Shown piece after piece: positions 35,013 to 43,840 of a DNA stretch of 64,000 bases. This DNA comes from CAWEQO01 sp963811225 (GTDB lineage: Bacteria > Chloroflexota > Anaerolineae > Anaerolineales > Anaerolineaceae). The number at the start of each line of letters is the position of its first letter. Positions within the stretch are counted from its first letter, which is position 1. A program made the translations under genes and the position numbers. Under the pieces are notes generated by a model. That model ran no database searches, was not told the DNA's origin, and saw only the letters and a list, made by a program, of their open reading frames with translations. The DNA lies in contig CAWEQO010000015.1 of NCBI GenBank assembly GCA_963811225.1, forward strand, positions 124,001-188,000, written 5' to 3'.

Positions 35013-35708
35013 ATGTACGTCTTGATTGCAGGTGGCGGACGGACGGGTACCCAACTGGCGAAGTTCCTGCTTGCCCAGGATCATGAGGTCCACGTGATCG
35101 AGAACCGGCCCGACGTGCTGGCACGCATGCATCGTGACCTGCCGACCGAGTCGGTCCACGAGGGCAATCCGGTGGATCCGCACGTACTGGAGCGAGCCGG
35201 GATTATGAAAGCCGATGTGCTGGCGGCGACGACCACCAGCGATGAGATGAATTTGGTGCAGTGCTACGTGGCGCGCGTCCGCTACAACGTGCCGCGCACC
35301 ATTGCCCGGGTCAACAATCCGCGCGACGCCTGGCTGTTCACCGAGCTTTTCCACGTTGATGTGGCCATGAACCAGGCGGAAATCCTGGCCCGGCTGATCG
35401 AGGAAGAGATGTCGATGGGCGATATGGTCACGCTGCTGAAGCTGCGCCGCGGCAATTATTCGCTCGTTGAAGAGAAGATCCCCGAAGGGGCGCGCGCCAT
35501 CGGTGTGGCCATCAAAGACATGAACCTGGATGGGGTCGTGATTGCCGCCATCATCCGGCATGGCGAGGTCATCGTCCCGCGTGGCATCTCCATTTTTGAG
35601 GCCGGGGATGAAGTTCTGGCGGTTGCGGACGCTGAAGGCGCCCGCCGCCTGGCAGTGCTGCTCTCCAGGCCTGCCAACGACCATCCTTTAACGTCCAAAA
35701 AAGTTTGA
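35013..35708 (+). CDS. TrkA/RCK-family potassium regulatory protein (second copy)
   Basis: 231 residues with motif IAGGGRTGTQLAKFLLAQ and the acidic HVIENRPDVL at the N-terminus. ADVLAATTTSDEMNLVQCYVAR follows, and the TrkA-C domain occupies about residues 140-215 (VEEKIPEGARAIGVAIKDM onward). It resembles the first copy but is not closely similar, so the pair is an old duplication. AGGAGG at 35001 precedes ATG 35013; a 28-codon upstream extension overlaps the first copy and is not used. The rpmH promoter overlaps its last codons. Confidence 0.88.
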   Translation: MYVLIAGGGRTGTQLAKFLLAQDHEVHVIENRPDVLARMHRDLPTESVHEGNPVDPHVLERAGIMKADVLAATTTSDEMNLVQCYVARVRYNVPRTIARVNNPRDAWLFTELFHVDVAMNQAEILARLIEEEMSMGDMVTLLKLRRGNYSLVEEKIPEGARAIGVAIKDMNLDGVVIAAIIRHGEVIVPRGISIFEAGDEVLAVADAEGARRLAVLLSRPANDHPLTSKKV

Positions 35709-35733
35709 CCGCTCAGAGACGTTAAGGTATAAT
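35705..35733 (+). promoter_or_regulatory. Sigma-70-type promoter of the rpmH operon
   Basis: TTGACC 35705-35710, 17-base spacer, TATAAT 35728-35733: nearly consensus. The -35 box overlaps the stop of the second TrkA gene. The predicted start is near 35740, giving a leader of about 140 bases that contains the 35768-35843 hairpin. Confidence 0.75.
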
Positions 35734-35767
35734 TTACGGTTGTTATTCGCAATTATAAATAACTTAT

Positions 35768-35843
35768 CCGGGAAATCGGGAGTGCGAGTTGCAGTGGGGC
35801 GCTGCACTTTTTCCCACAACAACTCACCTTCCCGATTTCTTGG
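35768..35843 (+). repeat. Imperfect 24-bp hairpin in the rpmH leader
   Basis: Arms 35768-35791 and 35820-35843 pair over most of 24 positions (GAAATCGGGA with TCCCGATTTC at the core, plus GAGTTG/CAACTC). An inner GTGGG/CCCAC stem extends it. The same core GAAATCGGGAGTG recurs in the hairpin at 44249-44284 before ileS. Confidence 0.6.
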
Positions 35844-35878
35844 ATGAGCAATAAGTTGAATGCACGAAAGGATTTGAA

Positions 35879-36049
35879 ATGCCAAAGAGGACTTATCAGC
35901 CAAAAAAGAGAAGGCGAGTTCGCGTCCATGGTTTCCGATCTCGCATGGCCACCGCGGATGGTCGCCAGGTACTGAAGCGCCGCCGCCTGAAGGGCCGCCA
36001 TCGTTTAACGGTGAAGGCAAACGCTCATATCAAAAAAATCAGGTGGTAG
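35879..36049 (+). CDS. rpmH: Ribosomal protein bL34
   Basis: A 56-residue basic protein reading MPKRTYQPKKRRRVRVHGF, then RSRMATADGRQVLKRRRLK, then GRHRLTV. This is the unmistakable bL34 signature, slightly extended at the C-terminus (KANAHIKKIRW) relative to the usual 44-46 residues. It is a structural protein of the 50S subunit. AAAGGA lies 6 bases before ATG 35879. As usual it opens the rpmH-rnpA-yidD-yidC-jag operon, here from a strong promoter with a structured leader. Confidence 0.97.
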   Translation: MPKRTYQPKKRRRVRVHGFRSRMATADGRQVLKRRRLKGRHRLTVKANAHIKKIRW

Positions 36050-36147
36050 ACACTCCCGTGCCGGGAATGATGTCTGCACACCTGGCCTGGTCAAGCAAGA
36101 GTGTGGGGATCGCAGGTCAAGTGAATGGTTGGCAGACAGGGTAGCGG

Positions 36148-36498
36148 GTGGAACGCAAGTTTCGCCTGACCCGAACAACAGACTTTATGCGGGTGCGGCG
36201 ATCTGGTAAGTCTTTTGCCCACCCGCTTGTTGTGTTGATTGCCTATCCGGCTTCTCACGAAACAGTACGAATTGGCGTAGCGGCCAGCCGTGCGGTCGGG
36301 AACGCTGTTATGCGTAACCGGGCGAAAAGGAAGCTGCGCGCCTGCATGTACCAAGCTCTCCCTTCGGTGAAAAAAGGCTGGGATCTCGTTTTATTAGCAC
36401 GCCGGCCAATTCTCGAAGCAAACTTCAACGATATCTGCACTGCGGTTCATAAGTTGTTGGTCCGTGCCGAGTTATTGGAAGAAGTAAATGGAACCTGA
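36148..36498 (+). CDS. rnpA: Ribonuclease P protein component
   Basis: 116 residues. It has RKFRLTRTTDFMRVRRSGKSFAHP at the start and the RNR motif VGNAVMRNRAKRKLRACMYQ near residues 50-69, which contacts the RNase P RNA, then KKGWDLVLLARRPI. It assists 5'-end maturation of tRNA. The start is GTG 36148 (GGGTAGCGG upstream is a weak site); a Met further in would remove the first strand. It overlaps yidD by 11 bases. Confidence 0.94.
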   Translation: MERKFRLTRTTDFMRVRRSGKSFAHPLVVLIAYPASHETVRIGVAASRAVGNAVMRNRAKRKLRACMYQALPSVKKGWDLVLLARRPILEANFNDICTAVHKLLVRAELLEEVNGT

Positions 36499-36787
36499 AT
36501 TAGAACATGAACACCAACATCAAACCTCAACAGAGCCGCAATTACGAGATTTACCATTTAATCTCTGGAATCTGCCGCGTTGGATCTTGTTGGGGATGAT
36601 CCGTATCTATCAAAAGATCGTCTCTCCGACCCTGCCGGCCAACACTTGCCGGTTTTACCCGACATGTTCGCACTATGGGTACCAGGCGATCTATAAGTAC
36701 GGCGCCATGAAGGGTGGGCTCATGGCCGCTTGGAGGGTATTGCGCTGCAATCCGTTCAATCCCGGCGGTTACGACCCAGTTCCTTAG
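36488..36787 (+). CDS. yidD: Membrane protein insertion efficiency factor YidD
   Basis: 99 residues. The core PRWILLGMIRIYQKIVSPTL begins near residue 30 and CRFYPTCSHYGYQAIYKYG follows. WRVLRCNPFNPGGYDPVP is the conserved C-terminal signature with three Cys. The first 28 residues are an acidic, His/Gln-rich extension not seen in most family members. YidD is a small peripheral membrane protein helping YidC-dependent insertion. The overlap with rnpA (11 bases) indicates translational coupling. Confidence 0.93.
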   Translation: MEPELEHEHQHQTSTEPQLRDLPFNLWNLPRWILLGMIRIYQKIVSPTLPANTCRFYPTCSHYGYQAIYKYGAMKGGLMAAWRVLRCNPFNPGGYDPVP

Positions 36788-36827
36788 GCCCGGTCCATCT
36801 TGAAAATGGAAAGTAAACAAAAAATCG

Positions 36828-37892
36828 ATGAAACGCAACCGTCTTTCACTGCTGTTACTCCTGGTCTCTACTGCTCTCCTGCTTACCGCTTGCACAGGCG
36901 CAATTGGCGCCAGCAGTTGGCCAGGTATCACCCCCGCTGGTGATACCGTCTATATCGCTTACGCTACCGCTGTTCACGCTATCAATGTGCAGCCTGGGGC
37001 AGCAAATCAGGTTTGGGCAGCTCCGGTAGAAGCCAACAACCGCGTGAATTACTACGCAGCGCCCGCTGTGACTGACAATCTGGTGGTCGTTGGCGACTAT
37101 TCCAACCAGCTTCACGCCTTGCAGCGCTCCAGCGGCACGGAATCCTGGATATTCCCTGGCGCGACCGGTCGTTATATCGCCCGTCCGCTCGTGGTTGACC
37201 AGGCGATCTATGCCCCCAACGCCGATGGGTTCCTGTACGCCTTGGATATTCAGGGGAACCTGAAGTGGAAATTCAAGACGGAGCAGGGCTTGTGGGCCCA
37301 GCCGGCTAGCAATGGAAGCGTAGTATTTCAGCCCTCCATGGATCACTTCCTGTATGCGGTCAATGCCCAAGATGGCTCGCAGTTGTGGAAAGTGGATCTG
37401 GGTGGGGCTGCGGTCTCCAGCCCGGTACTCAGCGATGGTCAGATCTACGTCAGCACCCTCACCAATGAGATGCTGTCCGTCGATGCGACCACTGGACAGA
37501 TCCTTTGGCGAGCCAAAACGAAAGATGCGATCTGGGCTGCGCCCGTGCTAAATGAAGGCACGCTGTACTTTGGCGACCTTTCCAGCACCGCTTATTCCGT
37601 CAATGCGAAGAACGGCAGCGTCAATTGGCAGCAAGAGCTGGGCGGCGGCTCTATCATCGGTGCGGCTGCGGTCATCGATCAAGGCGTCGTCTTTGTGGCC
37701 GAGCAGGGCTTAGTGCAGGCGATTAGCTTCGACGGCCAAAAGCTGTGGAATGCCACAATTAATGGTAAACTTTATAGCGACCCGGCCGTTGTGAATAACC
37801 GGATCGTTATCGGTATCGTTCAAGGTGATAACCTTCTAGCCGCCCTTGATTTCAATGGGAGCGTCGTTTGGAACTTCGCTCTTCCTAAGTAA
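36828..37892 (+). CDS. PQQ-type beta-propeller lipoprotein (BamB-like)
   Basis: 354 residues. The signal peptide ends at the lipobox LLLTAC with Cys near residue 22. The mature part is about seven WD-like blades of the PQQ/quinoprotein kind, for example VGDYSNQLHALQRSSGTESW, FLYALDIQGNLKWKFKTEQG and FLYAVNAQDGSQLWKVDLGG. This fold is shared with BamB, the outer-membrane protein assembly lipoprotein, but no BamA or BamD gene is near. It is embedded between yidD and yidC, so a function in extracytoplasmic protein folding or insertion is plausible. No catalytic residues are seen. Confidence 0.82.
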   Translation: MKRNRLSLLLLLVSTALLLTACTGAIGASSWPGITPAGDTVYIAYATAVHAINVQPGAANQVWAAPVEANNRVNYYAAPAVTDNLVVVGDYSNQLHALQRSSGTESWIFPGATGRYIARPLVVDQAIYAPNADGFLYALDIQGNLKWKFKTEQGLWAQPASNGSVVFQPSMDHFLYAVNAQDGSQLWKVDLGGAAVSSPVLSDGQIYVSTLTNEMLSVDATTGQILWRAKTKDAIWAAPVLNEGTLYFGDLSSTAYSVNAKNGSVNWQQELGGGSIIGAAAVIDQGVVFVAEQGLVQAISFDGQKLWNATINGKLYSDPAVVNNRIVIGIVQGDNLLAALDFNGSVVWNFALPK

Positions 37893-37910
37893 GTTAATAG
37901 GATAAAAGCC

Positions 37911-38687
37911 ATGTGGAATGCTTTTGTTAGTGTATTTGTCAGTGTTTTATTATTCATTTACCAATTAGTCGGTAATTTCGGAGTGGCGATCATTCTGTTC
38001 ACCATTCTGATCCGGCTTGTCACCCATCCCCTGACTGCACAGCAGATGAAGGGTTCGCAAGCCATGCAAGAGCTTCAGCAGAATAAGAAGTGGCAGGAGA
38101 TGCAGAAAAAGTACGCCAAAGATAAGGAGAAATTGGCGCAGGAGCAGATGAAGCTGTACAAGGAGCTGGGCATCAGTCCCTTCGCCTCCTGTCTGCCGAC
38201 GCTGATCCAGTTCCCCATCATCATTGGCCTGTATCAGGCCGTGATCCGCTCGTTGGCGGCCACCCCGATCGAGCTTCTGAACCTGACCCATTCTGCGCTT
38301 GCAAATGTAATCAACGTCTCTTCCCTGATCCCCCTCAACAGCCACTTCTTGTGGATGAACCTGGCCAACCCAGAGCGGCTGAACCTGTCATTCCTGCCCT
38401 TCGGTATCCCGGTCCTGGCGGTCGTCGTCATGGCCACCACCTACCTGCAGTCCAAGCTGATGACGCCGCCCACAACCGGCGATGGCGCCGATCAGGCTGC
38501 CATGATGGGCAAGATGATGAACCTGTACATGCCTTTCCTGATGGGCTATCTGGCACTCACCCTGGCGTCGGGTCTGGCACTGTATTTCCTGGTTTCGAAC
38601 GTGGTTGGTATTTTACAGTACTCCTTATTGGGAAAGGTGAATTGGCGTAACGTGTTACCATCCCGCAAGCCTGTCAACGTAAAGTAA
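37911..38687 (+). CDS. yidC: Membrane protein insertase YidC/Oxa1
   Basis: 258 residues, short form without the periplasmic P1 domain of Gram-negative YidC. The first helix is FVSVFVSVLLFIYQLVGNFG. The second (GVAIILFTILIRLVTHPLTAQQMKG) carries the conserved Arg of the hydrophilic groove. A charged cytoplasmic loop follows (QNKKWQEMQKKYAKDKEKLAQ), then the conserved GISPFASCLPTLIQFPIIIGLY. Two or three further helices end with FLVSNVVGILQYSLL. It inserts and folds inner-membrane proteins. It is 18 bases after the beta-propeller lipoprotein, so all are expected on one mRNA. Confidence 0.94.
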   Translation: MWNAFVSVFVSVLLFIYQLVGNFGVAIILFTILIRLVTHPLTAQQMKGSQAMQELQQNKKWQEMQKKYAKDKEKLAQEQMKLYKELGISPFASCLPTLIQFPIIIGLYQAVIRSLAATPIELLNLTHSALANVINVSSLIPLNSHFLWMNLANPERLNLSFLPFGIPVLAVVVMATTYLQSKLMTPPTTGDGADQAAMMGKMMNLYMPFLMGYLALTLASGLALYFLVSNVVGILQYSLLGKVNWRNVLPSRKPVNVK

Positions 38688-38715
38688 AACGGGCTTGTTA
38701 CAATAGAGGCGAAAA

Positions 38716-39498
38716 ATGAGTCAAGAGAAAACAACGCTTGAGGTCATCGCCCCGACGGTTGACGAAGCCATCGAAAATGGTTTGGACCAGTTGGGCATTC
38801 CTCGAGACGCAGTCGAAGTGGAAGTTCTGGACCCCGGCAGCCGCGGCATCTTCGGGCTTGGCGGGCGTCAGGCCCGCGTGCGCCTGTCCCTGCATAATGC
38901 TGAGCCTGTTTCTGAACCGGCTCGCCCAAAGCCTGCCCCGGAACCGCGCAAGGCGGAGCCTGTCCAGAGCAGCCGCGTCGAGAAAGCCCCGACTTCACAG
39001 CCGGTGGCACAAGCGGAAACCGACGAAGAGCGGCCGCTCGAAGTGGCTTCTCAAGTTGTCCGCGACCTGCTTCAGAGGATGAAGGTCAACGCGACGGTGA
39101 CGACCGAATACATCGAGCCGGAAGATTCGAAAGATCAACGCATGGTCCTGGTCGAGATCCAGGGCGATGATCTGAGCATCTTGATCGGACGGCGCAGTGA
39201 GACGCTCAATGCGCTCCAGTATATCTCCAGCCTGATCGTCGGCAAGCAGCTCGACCGCTGGGTTCCGCTGATGATCGATGTGCAGGGTTATCGCTCGCGG
39301 CGTGAGCGTCAGCTGCGGCAGCTCGCCCGGCGCATGGCCGAGCAAGCCATCCACACCGGTCGCCGTCAGGTTTTAGAACCGATGCCCGCCAACGAGCGCC
39401 GCTTGATCCACCTGGAACTGAAGGACCATCCCAAGGTCATCACGGAAAGCATCGGAGAAGAGCCGAGCCGCAAGGTCACGATCATACTCAAGAAATAG
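38716..39498 (+). CDS. khpB: RNA-binding protein Jag (KhpB/EloR)
   Basis: 260 residues. The Jag_N domain (residues 6-55) has the typical IFGLGGRQARVRL. A Pro/Glu/Ser-rich linker runs from about 60 to 105. The KH domain is residues 110-180 (GDDLSILIGRRSETLNALQYISSL, with GRR in the GxxG loop) and the R3H domain is at the end (RRLIHLELKDHPKVITESIGEEPSRKV). In streptococci KhpB/EloR with KhpA regulates cell elongation and wall-synthesis mRNAs. It is the last gene of the rpmH operon; two hairpins follow. Confidence 0.92.
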   Translation: MSQEKTTLEVIAPTVDEAIENGLDQLGIPRDAVEVEVLDPGSRGIFGLGGRQARVRLSLHNAEPVSEPARPKPAPEPRKAEPVQSSRVEKAPTSQPVAQAETDEERPLEVASQVVRDLLQRMKVNATVTTEYIEPEDSKDQRMVLVEIQGDDLSILIGRRSETLNALQYISSLIVGKQLDRWVPLMIDVQGYRSRRERQLRQLARRMAEQAIHTGRRQVLEPMPANERRLIHLELKDHPKVITESIGEEPSRKVTIILKK

Positions 39499-39510
39499 CG
39501 TAACGATTGG

Positions 39511-39557
39511 TTACACAGAGAGGAGATGTTGCACAGCGACATCTCCTCTCTGTGTAA
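39511..39557 (+). terminator. Perfect 19-bp inverted repeat after khpB
   Basis: Arms 39511-39529 and 39539-39557 are exact complements with a 9-base loop, starting 12 bases after the khpB stop. No T-run. It ends the rpmH operon, together with the second hairpin 12 bases downstream. Confidence 0.7.
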
Positions 39558-39569
39558 TCAGTGGGGATG

Positions 39570-39602
39570 GGTGCGCTCAAATCGTCAACATTTGAGCGCA
39601 CC
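39570..39602 (+). terminator. Perfect 13-bp inverted repeat, second of a tandem pair
   Basis: GGTGCGCTCAAAT 39570-39582 is the exact complement of 39590-39602, with loop CGTCAAC. It follows the first hairpin by 12 bases. Confidence 0.6.
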
Positions 39603-39630
39603 AAGAGGGGGACCGATATTTGGTGCTTTT

Positions 39631-39658
39631 TTCACAGTAGGGGTATACTCATATTTAA
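39631..39658 (+). promoter_or_regulatory. Promoter of the pyrimidine phosphorylase gene
   Basis: TTCACA 39631-39636, 16-base spacer, TATACT 39653-39658, about 45 bases before ATG 39702. Confidence 0.5.
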
Positions 39659-39701
39659 ACAGGCCGCTGCGCCTGACGAATGGGGAGGGCTTAGAAAAAA
39701 G

Positions 39702-41006
39702 ATGCGTGCAGTCGATGTGATTGTAAAAAAGCGAGACGGCCAGGAGTTGACCCAGGAGGAAATCCAGTTTTTCGTCCGGGGCTTTGCTGAAGGCAGCATC
39801 CCGGATTATCAGGCGGCTGCCTGGGCGATGGCGGTGCTGATCAATGGCATGAGCGATCAAGAAACCACCGATCTGACCATGGCCATGGCGCACAGTGGCG
39901 ACGTTCTGGACCTTTCTCAAGTGGTTCCTATCGCAGTCGATAAACATTCCACCGGCGGCGTAGGAGACAAAACCACGCTGGTGGTCGGGCCGGTGGTCGC
40001 AGCCTTGGGTCTGGCAGTCGGCAAGATGTCTGGACGCGGCCTGGGCTTCAGCGGCGGTACCCTGGACAAAATGGAATCGATCCCCGGCTATCGCACCGAC
40101 TTGACCGAGCAAGAATTCCTCGATCAGTTGAAAGAGATTGGCATCGTGCTGACCGGGCAAACCGGCGACTTGGCCCCCGCAGATGGGAAGCTGTATGCCC
40201 TGCGGGACGTCACCGGCACAGTCCCTTCGATCCCGCTGATTGCCTCCTCTGTTATGAGCAAGAAGATCGCCGCCGGGGCCCAGGCCATCCTGTTGGATGT
40301 CAAGACCGGACGCGGCGCGTTTATGGAAACTCTGGAAGACGCTCAGCGCTTGGCTCGTTTGATGGTCTCCATCGGCAAGCTGAGCGGGCGCAATGTCACC
40401 GCCTTGCTTTCAGACATGAACCAGCCCCTTGGCGACGCGGTAGGCAATGCCCTGGAGGTCAAAGAGGCCATCGACACCCTGCATGGCAAAGGCCCCGAGG
40501 ACTTCCGCGAACACTGCCTGGTTGTGTCGGCCCACATGCTCGTTTTGGGTCACAAGGCTGCCAACTTGGACGAGGCTCGCAAAATGGCGGAGGACGCCAT
40601 ACGAGACGGCCGCGCCTGGGAGAAGTTCCGCCAGCTGGTGCAAGCCCAGGGCGGCGACGTCAGCTACGTGGACCATCCCGAGAAGCTGCCGGTCGCCAGG
40701 CTGGTCGAGACGGTGGAATCGCCTCGCACCGGCTGCATTCAGGCCATTCTTGCCCGTGAAGTTGGTGAGACCGCTGTGGTGTTAGGCGCGGGCCGTGAGC
40801 GCAAGGGCGAGCCAATTGCTCCGGGTGTCGGCTTCATGTTTCATCATAAGGTCGGCGACCGGGTCGAAGCGGGTGAGCCTTTATTCACCATTCACGCCGA
40901 TGATCCGGATAAGCTGAACGAAGCGAAGCAGCGCATTCTGGCTGCATACGAATGGCAAGACCAGTCTTGCAACCCTCTACCCCTGTTTTATGGTGTCATT
41001 GAGTAA
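39702..41006 (+). CDS. pdp: Pyrimidine-nucleoside / thymidine phosphorylase
   Basis: 434 residues. It cleaves thymidine, uridine or deoxyuridine with phosphate to the base and (deoxy)ribose 1-phosphate in nucleoside salvage. The family start is RAVDVIVKKRDGQELTQEEI. The phosphate-binding stretch VDKHSTGGVGDKTTLVVGP holds Lys/Ser/Thr contacts, KMSGRGLGFSGGTLDKMESI follows, and DVKTGRGAFM is near residue 190. The C-terminal domain ends with HHKVGDRVEAGEPLF. Length and the KTGRGAFM segment favour the Firmicutes-like Pdp over DeoA, but this is a weak distinction. ATG 39702 follows GGGAGG by about 15 bases; the upstream frame runs through the two hairpins. Confidence 0.92.
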   Translation: MRAVDVIVKKRDGQELTQEEIQFFVRGFAEGSIPDYQAAAWAMAVLINGMSDQETTDLTMAMAHSGDVLDLSQVVPIAVDKHSTGGVGDKTTLVVGPVVAALGLAVGKMSGRGLGFSGGTLDKMESIPGYRTDLTEQEFLDQLKEIGIVLTGQTGDLAPADGKLYALRDVTGTVPSIPLIASSVMSKKIAAGAQAILLDVKTGRGAFMETLEDAQRLARLMVSIGKLSGRNVTALLSDMNQPLGDAVGNALEVKEAIDTLHGKGPEDFREHCLVVSAHMLVLGHKAANLDEARKMAEDAIRDGRAWEKFRQLVQAQGGDVSYVDHPEKLPVARLVETVESPRTGCIQAILAREVGETAVVLGAGRERKGEPIAPGVGFMFHHKVGDRVEAGEPLFTIHADDPDKLNEAKQRILAAYEWQDQSCNPLPLFYGVIE

Positions 41007-41026
41007 CATCTCCTGAGGCACTCGCT

Positions 41027-43840
41027 GTGGCTGATAGCAACGCGCCTGGAAAACATCCAACCCAAAAGCCCGCTGCCGGTTCTGGAAAGTCGAGCCGGCC
41101 CGAGGGAAGCTGCCGGTATTTCATCGAGCGCCTGAAGGAAGGCGTTTGGTGCTTCGAGCCCCTTTCGCCGGTAGATCTATCGCTGCCCGTGGCCGTAAAG
41201 TCCCGGCAGCTGTCCGAAGCCGTCTGCGTTAGCTATAACCCGGCGGCTGCCGCCTTCCTCAATTTGCCGGACGACGCTTTGCTCGGCTTTCCGCTGTCGG
41301 GGTTACTGCCCTCCGAAGAGATCATGGTATCCACCCTGGCTGCATTCTTCGAGCACGGCTGCCGCCTGGATGAATTCGAATGGTCCCGGTCGAACGAGCA
41401 GGGCGTTGTGCGTCGCTTCAAAAACAACCTGATCGGTGAGGTGGAAGAGAACCGGATCAAACGGGTTTGGATCTGCCAGCAGGATATCAGCGAGCAAGCT
41501 CAGGCGCTGGCGGGGATGATGGAAAGCGAAGAGCGGCTGCAGCGTCTCTCGAACAACATGCTGGAGCTGATTTACGAGACCGACCCGAACAACAGTTTCA
41601 TATACGTCAGCCCCACCACCAAGGATCTGTTGGGTTACTCACCCGACAGCTTGCTTGGGACCTCATTTTTTGACATCATTCATCCCGAAGACCGCCGGAG
41701 GGTGCAGCTGCAGTTGGCGGAGGCGCTGCAAATGGGGGAGAAGCGCGCACCTGCTCCTTTCCGCTTGGAGTACCGCGCCCGCCACAACAAAGGACATGAC
41801 GTTTGGGTAGAGAGCATCGGCAGTGGGCTGCTGGATGACCAGGGCTGCATATCCGGCGCCATCCTGGCTACTCGTGACGTGACCGAGCGCAACAGGGCCG
41901 AAAAGTTGCAGAAAGCGCTTTACCGCATTTCGGAAGCTGCGAACACGGCGCAAGACATGAACGCCCTCTACGTGCAGGTGCATCAGATCGTCGCCGAGCT
42001 GATCCCCGCCAAAAACCTGTTCATCGCACTTTACGATGCCGCATCCGACCGCATTCATTTCCCTTATTTTGTCGATGAATATGAAGAGCAAAAACCCCTT
42101 CCTACCGACCGCTTAAAGAGCAGCGATATCGAAGGCAGCCTCACGATGCACATCATCCGCAATGGCGCGCCCATGCTGGTCTCGCCGGAGCGCTTCGATG
42201 AACTGGAAGCCGAGGGTGTGGTGAAATCCCTGGGCCGTCCTTCTCTGGATTGGATGGGCGTTCCCTTGAAAACCTCAGAGGGCAAAATCATCGGGATGCT
42301 GGCCGTGCAGACCTATGATGAGGGCGTGCGCTATCAGGAAGACCAGAAAGATTTGCTGGGATTTGTCTCGACCCAGATTGCCATGGCGATTGAGAACAAG
42401 CGCGTCGAAGATGCGCTGCGAGAGAGCGAATCGCGCTTACGGGCCATCTTGAATGCCATCCCGGATATGATCTTGTTGATCGATCAAGACGGCCTGTTCA
42501 TCGATTTCTTTCCCCCTAATGAGATGACTGACCTCGAAATGGTCGAGGATCTCATGGGCAAGCGGGTCGAGATGGTCTGGCCGGGTGAAACCGCCAGCCG
42601 GCTGGTCGGGTTGATCCACAAAGCTCTGCAGACCGAACAACTGCAGGTGATGGAGTTTACCGTGCCGGCTCCCGACGATCTGCGCAGCCTGGAAACTCGC
42701 ATCGCGCCTTGTGGTGAAAACGTTGCCTTGATGTTGGTGCGCGAGATCACTGAGCGCAAGAAAAATGAGGAAGCCCTGCGCCAGATGAATGAGAAGCTGA
42801 CCGTGTGGGTTAATGAGCTGGAGCAGCGCAATCGGGAAGCCATGCTGCTCAACAAGATGGGCGACATGCTGCAGAGCTGTCTGAACAAAGAGGAAGCCTA
42901 CGCCGTCTTCAAGCAGTATGCCCAGCAGCTGTTCGTCAACCACTCTGGCGCCATGTATATCCTCTACGAGTCCCGCAATTTGCTGGAAATGGTGCTGAGT
43001 TGGGGAGAGAATCCTCCTAAGGAGCCCTTCTTCGCACCGGACGAGTGCTGGGCGCTGCGGCGCGGCCGGGTGCACGTGGTCAGCAACTCGGAGCATAAGC
43101 TGGTCTGCAAGCACGCCCGGGATACCGATGAGAACGGAGAGGTTTCCCCCTACCTGTGCATCCCGATGATTGCCCACGGTGACACCATTGGGCTGCTGCA
43201 CCTGCGCAGCGATAACGAGCCCATCCATCGCTGGGAGACCCTGGCGACCATGGTGACCGAGCAGGTGGCCCTGGCGCTGGCGAACTTGAACCTGCGCGAC
43301 ATGCTTCAGATCCAGTCCGTGCGCGACCCGCTGACCAACCTGTTCAACCGGCGCTACTTGCAAGAGACGCTCGACCGTGAGCTCAGCCGCTCGCGCCGCT
43401 ATAACATTTCGCTGGGTGTGATCATGGCCGACATCGACCACTTCAAACGCTTCAATGACACCATGGGCCACGACGCAGGCGACCTTGCACTGCAAGAGTT
43501 GGGCGTGCTGCTGCAAACCAAAACGCGCAAAGAGGACATCGTTTGCCGCTACGGTGGCGATGAAATCTCGATCGTGCTGCCCGGGGCTACCCTGCAAGAG
43601 ACCCTCGAGCGGGCCGAGCAGCTGCGCGAGGCCGTGCGGCGGCTGTCGGTGCGGCATCAGGGCATTACCCTCGGTCGCATCACCATGTCATTCGGCGTGG
43701 CGGCCTATCCCCATCACGGCGAATCCGCTCAAGACCTGCTCCAGTCGGCCGACACCGCCCTCTACCGTGCCAAGCGCGCCGGTCGTGACCGGGTGGAGAT
43801 GCTCTCCGAGGGCGAGAGCTCCAAGTGGGAAGAGGAATAG
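41027..43840 (+). CDS. PAS/GAF sensor diguanylate cyclase
   Basis: 937 residues, soluble, GTG start. Domain order: divergent PAS (30-165), PAS (170-295; LELIYETDPNNSFIYVSPTT, then DITERNRAEK-like end), GAF (300-455), PAS (465-575), coiled coil (580-610), GAF (615-745), GGDEF (765-925). The active-site loop is RYGGDEISIVLPG (GGDEI). The product-inhibition site RxxD is present 5 residues before it (RKED). It should make c-di-GMP from two GTP in answer to cytosolic or redox signals, with feedback. It follows the nucleoside phosphorylase by 20 bases. Whether the GAF or PAS domains bind a ligand is unknown. Confidence 0.9.
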   Translation: MADSNAPGKHPTQKPAAGSGKSSRPEGSCRYFIERLKEGVWCFEPLSPVDLSLPVAVKSRQLSEAVCVSYNPAAAAFLNLPDDALLGFPLSGLLPSEEIMVSTLAAFFEHGCRLDEFEWSRSNEQGVVRRFKNNLIGEVEENRIKRVWICQQDISEQAQALAGMMESEERLQRLSNNMLELIYETDPNNSFIYVSPTTKDLLGYSPDSLLGTSFFDIIHPEDRRRVQLQLAEALQMGEKRAPAPFRLEYRARHNKGHDVWVESIGSGLLDDQGCISGAILATRDVTERNRAEKLQKALYRISEAANTAQDMNALYVQVHQIVAELIPAKNLFIALYDAASDRIHFPYFVDEYEEQKPLPTDRLKSSDIEGSLTMHIIRNGAPMLVSPERFDELEAEGVVKSLGRPSLDWMGVPLKTSEGKIIGMLAVQTYDEGVRYQEDQKDLLGFVSTQIAMAIENKRVEDALRESESRLRAILNAIPDMILLIDQDGLFIDFFPPNEMTDLEMVEDLMGKRVEMVWPGETASRLVGLIHKALQTEQLQVMEFTVPAPDDLRSLETRIAPCGENVALMLVREITERKKNEEALRQMNEKLTVWVNELEQRNREAMLLNKMGDMLQSCLNKEEAYAVFKQYAQQLFVNHSGAMYILYESRNLLEMVLSWGENPPKEPFFAPDECWALRRGRVHVVSNSEHKLVCKHARDTDENGEVSPYLCIPMIAHGDTIGLLHLRSDNEPIHRWETLATMVTEQVALALANLNLRDMLQIQSVRDPLTNLFNRRYLQETLDRELSRSRRYNISLGVIMADIDHFKRFNDTMGHDAGDLALQELGVLLQTKTRKEDIVCRYGGDEISIVLPGATLQETLERAEQLREAVRRLSVRHQGITLGRITMSFGVAAYPHHGESAQDLLQSADTALYRAKRAGRDRVEMLSEGESSKWEEE

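Noticed and set aside
35709..35878. Replication origin near rpmH
   Set aside because: rpmH is often near oriC, but there is no dnaA gene and no cluster of TTATCCACA boxes; TTATCCGGG at about 35764 is a single poor match.
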